64,000 bases of DNA. Origin: Xylona heveae TC161. Taxonomy: Eukaryota > Ascomycota > Xylonomycetes > Xylonales > Xylonaceae. Positions within the stretch are counted from its first letter, which is position 1; every line of letters starts with the position of its first letter. The notes under the pieces were generated by a model that did not search any database, had not been told where the DNA came from, and saw nothing but the letters and a program-made list of their open reading frames with translations. A program made the position numbers and the translations under genes. Shown one piece after another: positions 22,280-34,736 of this stretch. The DNA lies in the NCBI RefSeq assembly GCF_001619985.1, contig NW_017264198.1, forward strand, positions 558,001 to 622,000. The letters are read 5' to 3'.

Positions 22280-24941
22280 GGTCGCGTCCAGCCCGTATGG
22301 CCATCAGCACTCAACACATGGCCAATCGCATCCAAGCAATAATTTGAAGGTGAAGGGATCCAATAAGGGTGAAGCAAGTCACTACTGAGTTGGTCAGTAA
22401 GCACAGACCAAATATCTGATTTGTGCAGTGCCAAACCAGGTAAGGGTGATCTCGGTGATTGTCGGAGGGAGAGCTGCCGTGGTTTTAACTCGTTTACGCG
22501 AACGCGCATGTATGACGAAGCTCTCGCACTCTCACACCAAAAGGAAAAAAGTGACGAGTACAAAGCCAAAAAATGAGAAGGGGAGCGGAAAATGCCTTTT
22601 GGGGGTGGGATCAAAAGGTATAAAGTAACATCAAATAGCAATGCTCGGCTAGACAGAGAAAGGAAACTTGCGCAACAGTGAAAGAGGCAGCTGCAAGGGG
22701 AATAAAGGGCGGCGCGTTTGATATGTGTGTGTTTCAGTTCTCGGGGGGGTTAAAAGGCAATAGACTGTTTTGAGTGCTGGTCGCAAATGTATAACTGTGA
22801 TGAAAATACAATATAAAATAAAATAAAAAAGATAAAAAATAATAAAAAAAATAAAAAATAAAAAATATTTTTTTCCATGGAAGAAAAAGGGGAATGCGTG
22901 GGCTTTCAAGGGGATATTTGGGGGGCGGCAGTGGTACGGTACCTTATAAAGCACGTTTTGTAGGGACCGCAGAGTGACAACAATAAAGAGGAGCGAAAAG
23001 TTGGTGATCGGCTGTGTTGGACTCGAAAAACGACAATTAACACTGTCATGCTCGAGCGACGAGGGAGGATGCGCCTCGCGTTTATATGGAAAGCGTGTCG
23101 TCCCTGATGGGGTGGATTCGCGCTGGGATTGGCTCGCTTAGCCTTTCTGGTCCCGGGGAACCGTCGCCAAAGCTGCAAGTTTTGCTTTTTCGCTGCTGGC
23201 TGTAAGAAAAAAAGAGGATTTAATTTCATTTACTTTTGTACTGCCCAGAAGTAACTCCGGCGAGTACTTTATACTGTACGACTGTATAATAATGCATTTC
23301 AGGCACCAGGAAAATCACACAAAAGAGAGAACGCGACGACCAGACCCTCTAAAGTAAGATCTGACTCTCAAAGCCATTTCTTTTTATTTCTTTTCCCTTT
23401 TGTGTCTCCCTCCCTACCCGTGCGCATCCTCAAGGCACCGGGATAGAGAAGCCGTTCATTCACCACCACCAACTCCGCCACCTTACCCATCTGGTCGCTC
23501 CTTCCCTGTATATTCTTAATCACTGTTTTTGCTTCTGCATATTTACGGCACATGAGGTAAAGAGCTAGTTCGGATGGGTCTTTGTAGTCCTTGCTTAGAT
23601 CGTTATCATTTCCAGAATGATCAAGTGTCACGAAAGACGGATTATTGCCCATTCGCGCGTCGCAAAGTCTAATGGACGACGACACGGAAAGCGGTTTTGT
23701 GTATGACGGGAGTGGACCTCACTAATCTCGACCTGGCGCTAGCGTGGGAATGCCAATTCTCAAACAATATTGCTACAACTCAAAGGAGTTGGGTACTTTA
23801 CCTCGGTAGGTAGTATTTCGATCGTTACCGCAGCTTTCATACAGCATGCATTTCAAGTTTCGTGTTGGTGTGGAGTGCTTTGTTTCAGACCTTAAGCTTG
23901 GATAATACTGAGCTACCTACAGTACTACTGTACTTGTAATTTGCCTACCTACCGCGTATTTGTTTTCTTCGAGCACGTAGATTCTGAAGAGTATTTGAAC
24001 GATATCCATCCATTTTATGCATTTTATGCTCTACTGGACTGGCACCCTCGCACCTTTTGTTGTATTTGTGAAAGGTGTGCAAGTACATTGCAGGCGCCCT
24101 TGTCTGATTAGTGTTGTCGAACATGGCCGGCCTTGATACCGTCACCCAATCACATCTCAGGCAGTACCCATCAGCCTTGTCTCGACCGCAGTAGCTGTAG
24201 ATGGTCCATCAAGGGTATCAAATGTGGCGATCGAATGTCCTGTCAAGGTCTATTTGCAAGCGTATGTGAAATTTAGCACCTATTGCTTGTACTCTGTAAA
24301 TAGAATAATGTAGAAGCATTTTCGAAATCTATATAATATTTTGTTTTGTTTTTCTATTTTATTTTTCTTTAATATCTTTTATTTTATTTTGATTTTGATT
24401 TATTAAAATATATTTGCTTATATATTCGTGACTACACTTGGAAATACATAGAGCAATAAGATATACATCAGTGATACAGGTAAAATGAGCATAAGAAATA
24501 AGTATTGATAACGCTACTAAAACCAAAGTATAAGCCTGGAGTAAAGTCAATCTCAGAACACAAACAAGTGAGATATGCGAGGGGCAATCGATATGATTGG
24601 CGGAGATGTGGAGTTGAGTACGTCGGTTCGCCAGAGCTCCGCCACGGGATGCGTCGCGCTAGTTCATGGCCAAGCGGACAACACCGCATGGTACAGTACA
24701 GGTATACCGCCTATTCATGGGGTCAAGCTCCTGAACTTCAACAGTTGCTCAGGACCCTTACGGAGCAAATCACACCTTTTGAACAAACAACGACATCGGC
24801 CGATCGATTTAGCAGATCGTCTTCACTGTGCGATCGGCCTCTCTCGATATATCCTCAATTAATCAATCAATGCCCTTACGATAGGCAACCCCGACCCTCA
24901 CACCGCATCCTGCTCCCTGGCAGGACGGTGAACTGCCCTCG
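22280..24941. other. Divergent promoter region between MOT1 and the kinase
   Basis: This 2.7 kb separates two divergent genes. It holds an A/T run at 22800-22870 (AATAAAA-type words), a very AT-rich patch at 24290-24560 and a CCTACC/GTACTG-rich patch at 23880-23960. Apart from a doubtful small open frame listed separately, no gene is supported. Confidence 0.6.
23368..23652 (-). CDS. Doubtful small hypothetical protein
   Basis: From an ATG at 23652 (MGNNPSFVTLDHSGN) an open frame of 94 residues runs to a stop at 23368. It has a mixed composition with a plausible helix (ELALYLMCRKYAEAKTVIKNI) and a basic tail (KRNKKKW). I recognise no family, and no neighbour or splice site supports it. It may be chance, or an exon of something unseen. 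Confidence 0.2.
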   Translation of the reverse strand: MGNNPSFVTLDHSGNDNDLSKDYKDPSELALYLMCRKYAEAKTVIKNIQGRSDQMGKVAELVVVNERLLYPGALRMRTGREGDTKGKRNKKKWL

Positions 24942-26569
24942 ATGGCTGCCACATATAATCCTTCTCTTGCCGCCTCCGCGCACCCTCATCGCCAGAATGC
25001 CCCCAATGGCATAGCTTCAATGGCGGCACCAAACGTCCCGCCAGGAACCTTCCTGCCTGGTACCAAGGTCCAGGTAGGCAGTCACCGTGTTGTGATTGAG
25101 AAGTATCTCTCCGAAGGTGGCTTTGCACACGTCTATCTGGTCCGACTTCCTTCGCCACTGGACAAGTCCGATATTGCCGTGCTCAAAAGGGTTGCTGTGC
25201 CGGACAAAGAGGCACTGGCAAACATGAGAACGGAGGTGGAGACCATGAAGAAACTCAAAGGCCACCGTCACATTGTCAAATACTATGACTCGCATGCGTC
25301 ACAACTGAAGGGTGGTGGATATGAGGTGTTTCTCCTGATGGAGTATTGCGCCGGAGGTGGTCTTATCGACTTTATGAATACTAGGCTGCAGCATCGGCTT
25401 ACAGAGCCGGAGATCCTTAAGATCTTCGCTGACGTCGCCGAGGGCGTGGCCTGCATGCACTACCTCAAGCCCCCACTCCTCCATCGTGACCTCAAGGTCG
25501 AAAATGTCCTGATATCCGTCTCTGGGTCTTCAAGGTCCTACAAGCTGTGTGATTTTGGCTCAACAGCACCGCCTAGGCCAGCCGCGACCTCCGCAGCAGA
25601 AGGCCGTCTCATCGAAGATGACGTCCAGAAACACACTACCCTCCAGTATCGGAGCCCGGAGATGATTGACGTCTACAGGAGACAACCCATCGACGAGAAG
25701 AGCGACATTTGGGCATTGGGCGTACTATTGTACAAACTGTGTTACTACACCACTCCGTTTGAAGAACAAGGCCAGATGGCCATTCTCAACGCGAGCTTCA
25801 AATTTCCCGGATATCCAAGCTTCTCAGATCGTATCAAGCTATTCATAGGTTTGTCCTTTGTACTGTTATCTCTATACACCATGTTTTTCTGACCAAGTCA
25901 GCATCAATGCTCCGCGAAAACCCACAGAATCGACCAAACATCTTCCAAGTAGTCAGTGAAGTTTGCCGTATGAGGGGCACGAATGTACCCATTCGAGATG
26001 TAAGACTCTCGCTTCGCCACCTTGGGTGTCCATTTGGCTCCACAGGAACAAGAACGCTGATAATTTCCCCCAGATATATGCTGGAAGGTCACAATCAGAA
26101 GCTCGAAAAGCACAGCAACTACCGTCGCCAGAGCCAAAAGTTGATACCCCTCCCGTCGTCGGCGCATACCACTCACCGCCAGTTGAGCATTCACAGACCA
26201 TTCCTGACATTGCTCCGATGCGGCGAGGGCGCCCTACCAAGGCACCACAACACCACACCAGCGCCAGTGCTAGACCAAGCCCTTCTCCGCTACGAGCGGC
26301 AGGTGGTGATCCATTTGCAGCGCTTGATGCTCCAGGTGGCTTTGGTACTCTGCCGCAGTCTGATGAGCTTTCATCTCGTTTCCCTACCTTGGACCAATTC
26401 TCGCTACTTCACGATACTGGTGGCAAGTTTGAGTTTAGTCCGACCTCGCCAACAAATGCCACTTCCGCGAGCAGCGATTTGAATCAGCGAGTGACTGAAG
26501 CTCTCGCAGACGAAGCCTTTGCACAGCCGCGTGCGCCTGCTCCTCAGGCATCCCCTGCCGCTTCTGCTG

Positions 26570-26607
<38 letters not shown>

Positions 26608-28353
26608 CCTACACATGTTCAGTCTGCTCCTGCTTTGACAGACACGGCATCCCTGGTCAAGCAGAAATTGCCGGAGCCGCGACAAGATAAAACTCATCCA
26701 TCGCCATCAGCAACCATCTATCAACCTACGCCCAAGCGCCCAACCATGGTTTCAACAGGAACTATGACATCGGCTACACCTCCGCCCGTCGCTTTGACCC
26801 TGACAGTACCCAAGACTGACAATCGCTCTTCATCAACCGATAGCCCTACGCAATCGACGCAGTTACAGAAGCCCGAGTTCAGAACGATACCCCGTCCAGC
26901 ATTGCTGGAAAGTAATCGCTCGAAATCGCAGACATCTACGTTCGCAATACCCAAGCCTGCGACATCTTCGCGCCCGTCTCTTGAGGGCCAACGTCCTTCG
27001 ACGGCAGACTTGGGCGATGCTATCAACCGCTCAAGATCTGCAAATGCTCGACCACGTCCTTCAAGTGTTTATCTAGAATCCAATCTCGACTATCTTCGAG
27101 ACCGCGAATCATCGCGCAACAGATCTAGCGGTACTTATCGTGCAATGACGCCCCAGCCAGCTGCAATGACTGGCAGCTCAGTTGATTCGGATAAGAGAAT
27201 ATCATCCAACGTCGAATTCCTCCGCACAATGGAAGAAGCAGAAGCGGCGAGGAAAAAGGAGAAGCGCAACAGCGGGACAAGTTCAAAAGGAACGACCTCG
27301 AAGCACGTAAAGCGTTCCAGCATGCCGTCAATTTCGCTTTCTGGCACCAAAAACATTCTGAGTGGAAAGTTTGGGGATGCCTTTAGACGATTTGAAAACA
27401 ATGCTGCCAGCGGAGCCCGAACGCCTAGTCCCGGTCTGATCGACAAGGGTGCCCTGACACCTATTACAGGTTCAGAAACCACAGGCGGTCGTAGCGATGA
27501 CGACAACGGCCTCGAAATCACAGAAGAGGTGCCAGCAGAGGTCAAGCGAGAGCTCGAACGGCAGCGGCAATCCATGGAGGAGCGGAGAGTCGCGCAGGGC
27601 GCAGCTGAGTACCGCCGCCGCCTCACAGAGCGGGGTGACCCCGGGAAGTCCGAAGCAGTTGGTGCAGCGAGAGCTGCTTCAATTCAGAACAAGGTCAGAT
27701 CGCTCTTGGACGAGAACAGCAATGAACAGCGGGTTCTCACGCACAGTCCCGTGTCATACGGTGCCCTGTCATCAACCGAAGCGGAAGGGTTACCACCACG
27801 GACACGAACACTGGAGCCTCGCATATCGAACCCGCAACGGCCAGTCCCCAATGCACAAATGCGCGTTTCAGAGTCTCTCACCAAGGGATCACAACTAGAA
27901 GGTCAGCGACCGCGGTCGGAAATCACCATGGCCAAGACCCGACAACCGCTGCAATCATCTTCATCACCATCACTTCCTTCTTCACAACCACCCCCTGTCA
28001 CTGCTCGAAATCCTGCTGGCGGAGGTATTCGTCCACCATCTCGTGGTGGCCTGCGCCCAAGCGCGCCACCTAAACCTAGATCCCTCCGCTCTGGCAGTCA
28101 GGCCGAGCCACCGCAGCCGTCTCCGACAAAGCCGATATATCTTCAGGGCAGGCCCCTTCACCCTCAACAGCAACAACAATTCTCCCAGCGGCCGCCGTCA
28201 TCACGGAGTGCTGCTGAACCTACCAGCCCCAGCGCCGAAGACTGGGAAGCCAACTTTAGCAAACGTTTCCCGAGCCTTTCAGGCCTCGAAATGGTAGAAA
28301 CGGAGATTGAGCGGGATCGCCCGCTTGGATCCATTCGTGTCAAGGACGTTTGA
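24942..28353 (+). CDS. ARK/PRK-type actin-regulating Ser/Thr kinase
   Basis: Three exons (24942-25848, 25902-25999, 26074-28353) encode about 1,094 residues. The kinase domain spans roughly residues 47-340: Gly-rich loop LSEGGFAHVY near 55, catalytic Lys in AVLKRV, HRDLKVEN near 181, DFG near 204, and RSPEM in place of APE. The EGGFA loop and LKVEN are typical of the Ark1/Prk1/Akl1 (NAK) group. In yeast these kinases phosphorylate endocytic coat proteins such as Pan1 and Sla1 and switch off actin patches. Intron 1 rejoins LFI to ASMLRENPQNRPNIFQVV, the last kinase helix. The long tail is disordered, Ser/Pro rich, with an ACT-repeat-encoded poly-Thr run (26569-26605), a conserved-looking coiled stretch (VKRELERQRQSMEERR) and a C-terminal DWEANFSKRFPSLSGLE motif. 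Which yeast paralogue it matches best is not decided. Confidence 0.93.
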
Positions 28354-29659
28354 TGCCAAGCAAGTTGGTAGTTGTCTTTTTGTGATCGGCGCATTTTTTC
28401 CCTCACTCTTTTCTTTGTCCTCTTCCCAAGTTAAAGGAAAGCAAGCAGATCATATGGGGAAAATTCAATAACCCCTGACACAATGCTGCTTCAAATCCGA
28501 CTCACGGCCACTCTGATGTAATCAATCCATCCTTCCACCCCCCAACACTCATCACTTCTGGATTACAAGTGGGGTAGCATCATCTTAGTAGTCAACATTG
28601 TGTAGTAGTTTCCAAGGCATAATACATATTCTGTACATTATCCACCCATTTTTGAAGCAAATGCACGAAAATAATGATCCTCGTAGAAGTTAAACAACGG
28701 TGAATTACAAAGCACCCTGACCACCAACATGTTTGATGCAAAAACATAGCGACACCCCAGAGCTGCGCGACTGCGGGATTCTCCGCTATTATCCGCCGGA
28801 TAAGCCTACGTATAGTACCAGCAAAACACCACAAGCATCTTGTTTGATCTGCCCTTGCGATTGATGCGATTGATGCGATTGGGAATTCTTCGACAAGCTG
28901 AACCCTTTTCTTTTCTTCTTCTTCTTTTTCTTTCTCCTTTCTCTCTCTTTTGAGGTCGATGCTCGAGCTGGACAATATACCCGACAACTATATTGGATTC
29001 CAAGCTCGTTGACTCTCATTCCCGCACCTCGAAACCCCTCCCCGAGGACGGTTATTTCGATCTCGGTCAAACGGTCAAACGGTCAAAGCTACTACTAGCT
29101 TTCTTTCTACGGTCCGGCACGGCATTGACGACATATCTATATTAGACATTAGAATACAACAGCGGTACGACGTTTCTGAATGACGAAACGTGAGGTTCCG
29201 CAGACCACGTCGAGACGAAAGTGACAATTAGAGTCGCCATATCCAGAATTCTCGAAACCACCGTGCACCGTGCACAGTGCCGCTCGAGGTGACTTCACCT
29301 GCTTGTCTCCAGAGTAGCAATTCCGGATATCACGCCAGAGAAGCCCGACGCAGGAAGCATAATCACTCAAGAGCAGAGTCCTGTGCTCGAAGGAAATCAG
29401 AATCAGAATCAGACGGGATTGGAAGATAGGCGGATAGGCAGATAAAAGGCCGGGAAACGGAAAACGGGAAACGGGAAAAAGGGAAAAGGAAAAAAGTGAA
29501 CGGGAGGCGGCGAAACTGCGAACCAACGAACTGGCGAACTGGCGAAATAGCAGGGCCTGAACAGTCCATGCCATCCGTCGAGCGAAGAAAAGACAAGAGC
29601 CATACCGAACAAAGACAGGTCAAGGACAGGTCAAGGACAGGCTCAAGGACAAGATCGTC
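28354..29659. other. Intergenic region, kinase 3' flank / MED10 upstream
   Basis: About 1.3 kb. It contains a GCGATTGAT repeat at 28857-28880, a pyrimidine-rich stretch near 28900-28950, and GGGAAAC/GGCGAACT short repeats at 29450-29550. Minus-strand open frames here are broken and resemble no family. No gene is supported. Confidence 0.6.
29615..29648 (+). repeat. 11-bp tandem repeat in MED10 leader
   Basis: ACAGGTCAAGG is repeated at 29615-29625 and 29626-29636 and followed by a 12-bp variant, ACAGGCTCAAGG. It ends 11 bp before the MED10 start codon, so it is probably in the 5' UTR. Confidence 0.85.
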
Positions 29660-30596
29660 ATGGCGCCCGTGACGGTAAATCTGGTCGAAGGTGAGGAACT
29701 CGACATCATTTCTCATTCCAAGGACATCCTGACCTGGCCATTCTTGATCCTGCTTCCATCGTTCTCCAACATTGCATTTGCCCTCTTCCAGGATGGTTTT
29801 CAGCTGTTCATGCATATTTAATGCTTGTATACCCCACGCAAATCATTCTCTTTACATCTACATTGCTATTCAACCATTCTCCAATTCGACAACTAAGCAG
29901 CTAATATCTTATATTTGCGTTCGAAATAGACCAGCTCAAGCGCGTCATCCATGCGCTTTTTCAAATCCAGCTCTCTGTACATGGATACCAGGCGCCGGAA
30001 ACTGCTTCGTCGCTGAAAAGTCAAATGTTTGTTTCCCCTTTTATCTATATTCAATCCTCTCACCACTTTCCCTGTCTTCAAATCTCTATTGTACACTTCC
30101 TAACAGCCGACTCTAACGTGGTACCGATTGTAGCCAACACCTCGTGTCCACACTCACCGACCTAACGTCCACTGCGCCGGAACTCGCAGTCTCCATCCCG
30201 CCCGAGATCATCGCGTACGTCGAGGACGGGCGCAACCCGGACATATACACGCGCGAATTCGTCGAGCTCGTGCAAAAGGGGAACCAGTACCTCAAGGGCC
30301 GCGCCGAGGCGTTTGGTTCGTTTCGCGACATTCTCGCGGCGGAAATGAGCAGCGCGTTGCCTGAGCTCAGGCAGGATGTCGAGCGCGTGGTCCTTGCCAC
30401 GAGTGGTGCGGAGACTGCTCCTCTCTCTGCTCCCTCTCCTGGTGCTGCTGGTGCTACTGCTTCTGGTGGTGGTATTATCTCCGCTGGCGCTACGGCTTCA
30501 AGTGGTGGTGATGGCGGCGCCGGAGGTGCACATGCATCTACGTCTGCATCTGCACCAGGACCGGGACCGGGTCCAGATAATGCAGCACCGGCTTGA
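29660..30596 (+). CDS. MED10: Mediator complex subunit 10 (Nut2)
   Basis: Three exons (29660-29690, 29930-30026, 30134-30596) encode about 196 residues. Med10 is a middle-module subunit of Mediator, linking activators to RNA polymerase II in the nucleus. After a ten-residue first exon (MAPVTVNLVE), exon 2 gives DQLKRVIHALFQIQLSVHGY and exon 3 gives IQHLVSTLTDL and the family signature IPPEIIAYVEDGRNPDIYTR, then EFVELVQKGNQYLKG and FRDILAAEMSSALPELR. The first intron is 239 bp, long for this genome; the second is 107 bp with a GTTTGT donor. The last 55 residues are a low-complexity Gly/Ala/Ser/Pro tail not needed for family membership. A start at the GTG-like codon near 30144 would miss the first half of the domain. 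Confidence 0.93.
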
Positions 30597-32077
30597 AATA
30601 GATTTGCGATATGCGGTAGTTGGACTTGGATTGTTTATTGGTGAAAATGTGACTGTGTTCTCGATGGGTTGATGGCGGGGGCGGGGGTGGGGAAGGGAAA
30701 GGGGGAAGAGGAGGGGGGAGAGGAGAAGGAGAAGAAGAAGGGGAGGAGGGCCGTTGTTTCCAGGGGAGAGGGTAAGAGAACCATTACTATCATAGCGAGG
30801 CACCGCGAGGCGCATTGGAGTCTTGGGAGTTCTATTTTGTGGCGTTTTCATATGAGTAAAAACGGGGGGCGGTCATAAGTCATAGATATGTTGATATCCG
30901 GAGTACTGTTTATCCGGAGTACGGTTTCTCTTTCAGTCCCATTTGCTTGGGGACCAGGGGTGAGGGTGGCTTGTTTTCTTGCATTGGGGATATAGCATTG
31001 TAGAGGGAATGGCGAATGGTATTTACAAATTAGGAGCAGACACATGAGGCGCTTTTCAACGTGCCCAGTCATTTCCTATACAATTTTCATCATCGTCATC
31101 ATCATCATCATCTGCACGTGTTCAATTCTTCATTGCATTCTGTGGAGACGACGAAGCATAGGGAAAGTTTTTATGTCAATTCAGGATAAAAATAACGTAT
31201 ACGTATCGATAAGAAAAGCGTTTTAAAAAGGTGGAAAGAAAAGATCTGTAGAAATAGTTGTCCTGTCCAGGAAAAGAAAAGAGGTTCTTTCTTTCGTTTT
31301 TTTTTGTGGCAAGCACACGCCCACACACGCACACGCACAGACACAGAAACCCGTCACCACATGACATATAAAAAAAATGTATGAATAGAATGGAGGAAAA
31401 AAGAAGATAAGAAAAAAGAAAAAACAATATTCATTTCAATCTTTCATTTCTCAAACCCCCTAATGACCCATTTGATTCAATGCCTCTTTTTTGACACCTT
31501 TCCCCTGCCCTCTTTTTTTTCTATTTTCAATTTCCTTTTTTCTTTCTGCCTTTCACTGCCCCCTTTTGTAAACAATGGGAAGAGGAAAAAATAACAAACA
31601 AAAAAAAATTTCCCCTCTTCCTCGCATGCAGAACACGCTACGCCACGCCACGCCATTGCCATATACATGCCAAGCCAAGCAAGTCCAGCCGGCCAAGCTC
31701 TAAGCCCTGCAAGCCACGAGCAAACGATCGGGATCCCATCACAACCGAATTGAAGTCGACGAGTTAGGTGGATGTAGAGGAGATAAGTATCACATTCACG
31801 TATGCGCGATAACGACGACGACGAGACGACCAGGAAAATAAAGGTGTTGTGGAGAGAATAAAACGGTTGGCGGCAGATGAGACCCGGTTGTTGCTCAACA
31901 ATAGCGACGATGCGATAGACGGTTTAACAAGACGGAAAAGAGAGGTTGGAAAAAGGGTTGGAGAGCAGAAGAAAAGAAAAGAAAAGAAAAAATTAAAGAG
32001 AGGAAAAGGCGCATGATGGACGGATTTCGACGAGCGGGCACGCGCGCGAAATTTTTGGGGGCTTCGTATGGATGCGC
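30597..32077. other. Intergenic region between convergent MED10 and STM1
   Basis: About 1.5 kb of 3' flanks. It has G/A-rich sequence at 30680-30780, an (ATC)n-like patch near 31090, a CACACGCACACG patch at 31315-31350 and many A/T runs at 31360-31620. No gene is supported on either strand. Confidence 0.65.
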
Positions 32078-33609
32078 TTAAGCGCCCAAGCTGGGGAAGG
32101 CGCTCTGGTCAGCAACGTTGACGGCAGCACCGCCACGAGGACCACCGCGAGCGCCACCACGAGGGGCACCACCGCGAGGGGCACCACGGCCCCGGCCACC
32201 ACGCTCGCCACCACCGCGGGGACCACCACGGCCGCCACGGCCAGCGGGCCGCTCACGGGGAGCCTCGTGGAAGCTGTGGTCAATGTCGACAAAGACCTTG
32301 GCCTTGCGCTCCTTCTCGCGCTTCTGCTTGCCGGAAACACCAGACATGTATTCCTCCTCGTTGCCGCGTTCGAACTTCTTGGCGCCCTGAGACTTCTTGT
32401 CGCCGGCCTCACCGACCTTGCGGGCCTCGGGGATGCCGCCTAAGCTGGCCTTCTTCTCGAGCTGCTCGGCAAGGTAGTCGGCGTACGACTTGCTCTTGTC
32501 CTCGGCCTCGGGCTCGGGGGCAGCAGCGTCACGGTCGTCAGCGGCGGGGTGGTGACCCTCAGCATCGACGGGAGCCTCGACGTTGGCATCGAAGCCACCC
32601 TCCTTCTCCTCGGCCTTGGCCATAGCCTCACCAGCCTTCTCGTCGACCCACTCGTTCTCGCCCTTGCTGGCACCCCAGCCACGGCCAATCTGCTTCTCAG
32701 TGTCGCTATAACAAATATATTAGTTTGAAAAATTTCCATGTGACAAATGAGAGAAATAGGAGAGTTCTAGAACGTTCCTCTCTCCAAAATGAATGGCACT
32801 ACTTACGCGTGAGCGGTACGGCTGTGACGGTCGTCACGAGAGCCACGAGCACCGCGGGGACCACCACGGCCACCGCGCTGCTGGACGCGACCACCACCGA
32901 GGCGGTCAGAGTGACGGTCAAAACGGAGGCCGTCATCGGTGGGCTTGCTGCGGTTGTTCACGCTGCCAGCCTGGCGGTCACGGAAGGCTGTCATAACCAT
33001 CCCCAGTCAGCGCCCGAATTCCAAATGAAAAATGGTGAAACAAGTCCCAGGATAAATAAGAAACACGCGCCCTAGCGAATCTTCAAAAAAGCCTTGGCAT
33101 GTAAAAGACATGCAGAAGAAGGGCGCGTGTATCTGAAACAAAGTGTACACATACCCCGCTCGCTACCAGTAACGGCGTCGCCACGTCGGCCACCTCGAGT
33201 AGGGCGCTCAAGAGAGGCATCGACGGCCTTGGGGGCGGCATCGGGAGCATTGCGCTTGGTCGTCCGCGCAACAGGCTTGTCGATAGCCTGGGTGGGGGGC
33301 TCAGGTTCTCTGTCAGAGTCCTGCTCGGGGTCGTTCCCTGCCAACATCGAAAAAAAAAGAAACGTCAGACGTCATGTCCCAGTCACGCGGCCCACGAACA
33401 AATTGGATAGAATGTAAGTACCGAGCAGCTCGTAGAGGTTCTGTTTCACGTATCGGTAGTTAGCTTAGAGTTCAATCAAACTATGAAGCTCCCTCAATGG
33501 TAGATAAGTCGATGTGGGTGAGGTGTGATGAGCAGGGTGAGGCAGGCTGTAGGCTTGAGGTGGGAAAGGAACGAGGTGTTTTGCTTGCCTTGGAAGCTAC
33601 ACCAGACAT
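32078..33609 (-). CDS. STM1: STM1-type ribosome-associated RGG protein
   Basis: Five exons (33589-33609, 33422-33440, 33155-33337, 32807-32987, 32078-32705) encode about 343 residues. Stm1 clamps inactive 80S ribosomes and binds mRNA and G-quadruplex nucleic acid; its animal relatives are SERBP1/HABP4. The N-terminal Stm1 motif is MSGVASKNLYELLGNDPEQD, then EPPTQAIDKPVAR; the middle has RGG/RGARG stretches and HSRTAHADTEKQIGRGWG, the HABP4/PAI-RBP1 signature. The tail is an RGG/GGARG-rich box ending FPSLGA. Exon 2 is only 19 nt. Intron 1 (33441-33588) has a GC donor (AAG|GCAAGC) and a normal CAG acceptor: joining there yields the conserved SKNLYELLG, and I see no GT donor that does so. The coding region is very GC and Gly rich, which creates long false frames on other strands. 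Confidence 0.9.
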
Positions 33610-34736
33610 GGCGTTGACTCGTTGCGTAGATATCTCCTCTGGAGGAATTGTCGTCCCGGCAAAAACGTTTTCTTTAAGACGGGGGGCAATTGGAGAACAA
33701 GCGGGCCGATTTTGTTCTATGAAGTGCGCATTCTGCAGTCCCGGCTGATGATTCGTTTAAAGGGATCCTATTCTGCTTTACTGCAAATTTCGGATGCGGA
33801 GAGCAGATGGGTTCGCTTGCCAGTCTGATTCGCACACAACCGTCGAGGTCACAGCCCGCCAAGACCGAGTTAACCGAGGGAGCAGTCTCACCAGATACCC
33901 ACAAAGCAATCTAATTAGGGTTATTGTGAAATAGGTTCATTCTCAATTGTATACTGCTGCAGCAAGTAACAGAAACAACGATACTTCTAGCGATCGTAAT
34001 GAGCCATGTCTGATGCAAGAGTCATTCGATTTTCTTGCCGTATCATGCATTATTGTGTGTCTTTAGGCTGCCTTGTAGCTTTGAACCAAGCTGGTTACTT
34101 TGATTGGTGGGGGAAGGAGGAGCAGTGAAGCTTTGGCGAAGCTCTGCTCACCCGGAGCCTCGGATCCGTCCACACCCCTCAACGTAGAACCGTACCATTT
34201 CCAAAATCAAACAACGCATTGGAAAATTGGTCCCAATCGTCATGACTGCCTCTTTGGAAGCTGAGTCACTGGAGAATGCTAGAGGAATATACGCCAAAAA
34301 TGATGGTAGCTCGTTAAACTTTTCAGAATAGCGTGGATATCTCATTATTTTGCTTTTTTTGCATGAAGCCTCCAAACATGGATCATGCGAAATGATATCA
34401 AAAGGAAAAAGTAAAAGATATATATATAAGCAGGCCAATGGATTCCCGAAGGCTGGTACCGTAGCCCAAGATGCTAAACGCCACCCAATGCAATAGTTAT
34501 TCATGCACCAGTATGCATGTCCGTACGCCGAAAGGTAAAATGCAAAAGTAAAAGAACCTACTCCGATGCTTCGCCCAATGCCTGTTCCGGTCCAAAAAAA
34601 AAAAAAAGAATTACAAGTATGTTCAAAAATTATGCGTCTTCCAACGGCGAAAAATTAAAACAAGGCGGAGGTCTCCCTTTTTGTACAATGAAGCGTTGAG
34701 ATGCTGAGCGACACGAGGCGGGTTTGTTTTCTCACG
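33610..34736. other. Intergenic region, STM1 upstream / bZIP downstream
   Basis: About 1.1 kb, the presumptive promoter of STM1 and the 3' flank of the bZIP gene. It includes an A13 run near 34596 and a TATATATATAAG patch near 34417. No gene is supported. Confidence 0.6.

Noticed and set aside
29363-29815. Minus-strand frame starting MHEQLKTILEEG
   Set aside because: The start looks a little like the Med10 helix DQLKRVIHAL, but it lies on the wrong strand inside MED10 intron 1; the real exon is at 29930-30026.
32072-32443. Plus-strand frame over the STM1 3' exon
   Set aside because: GC-rich RGG coding on the opposite strand gives a Thr/Ala/Val shadow; STM1 explains the sequence.
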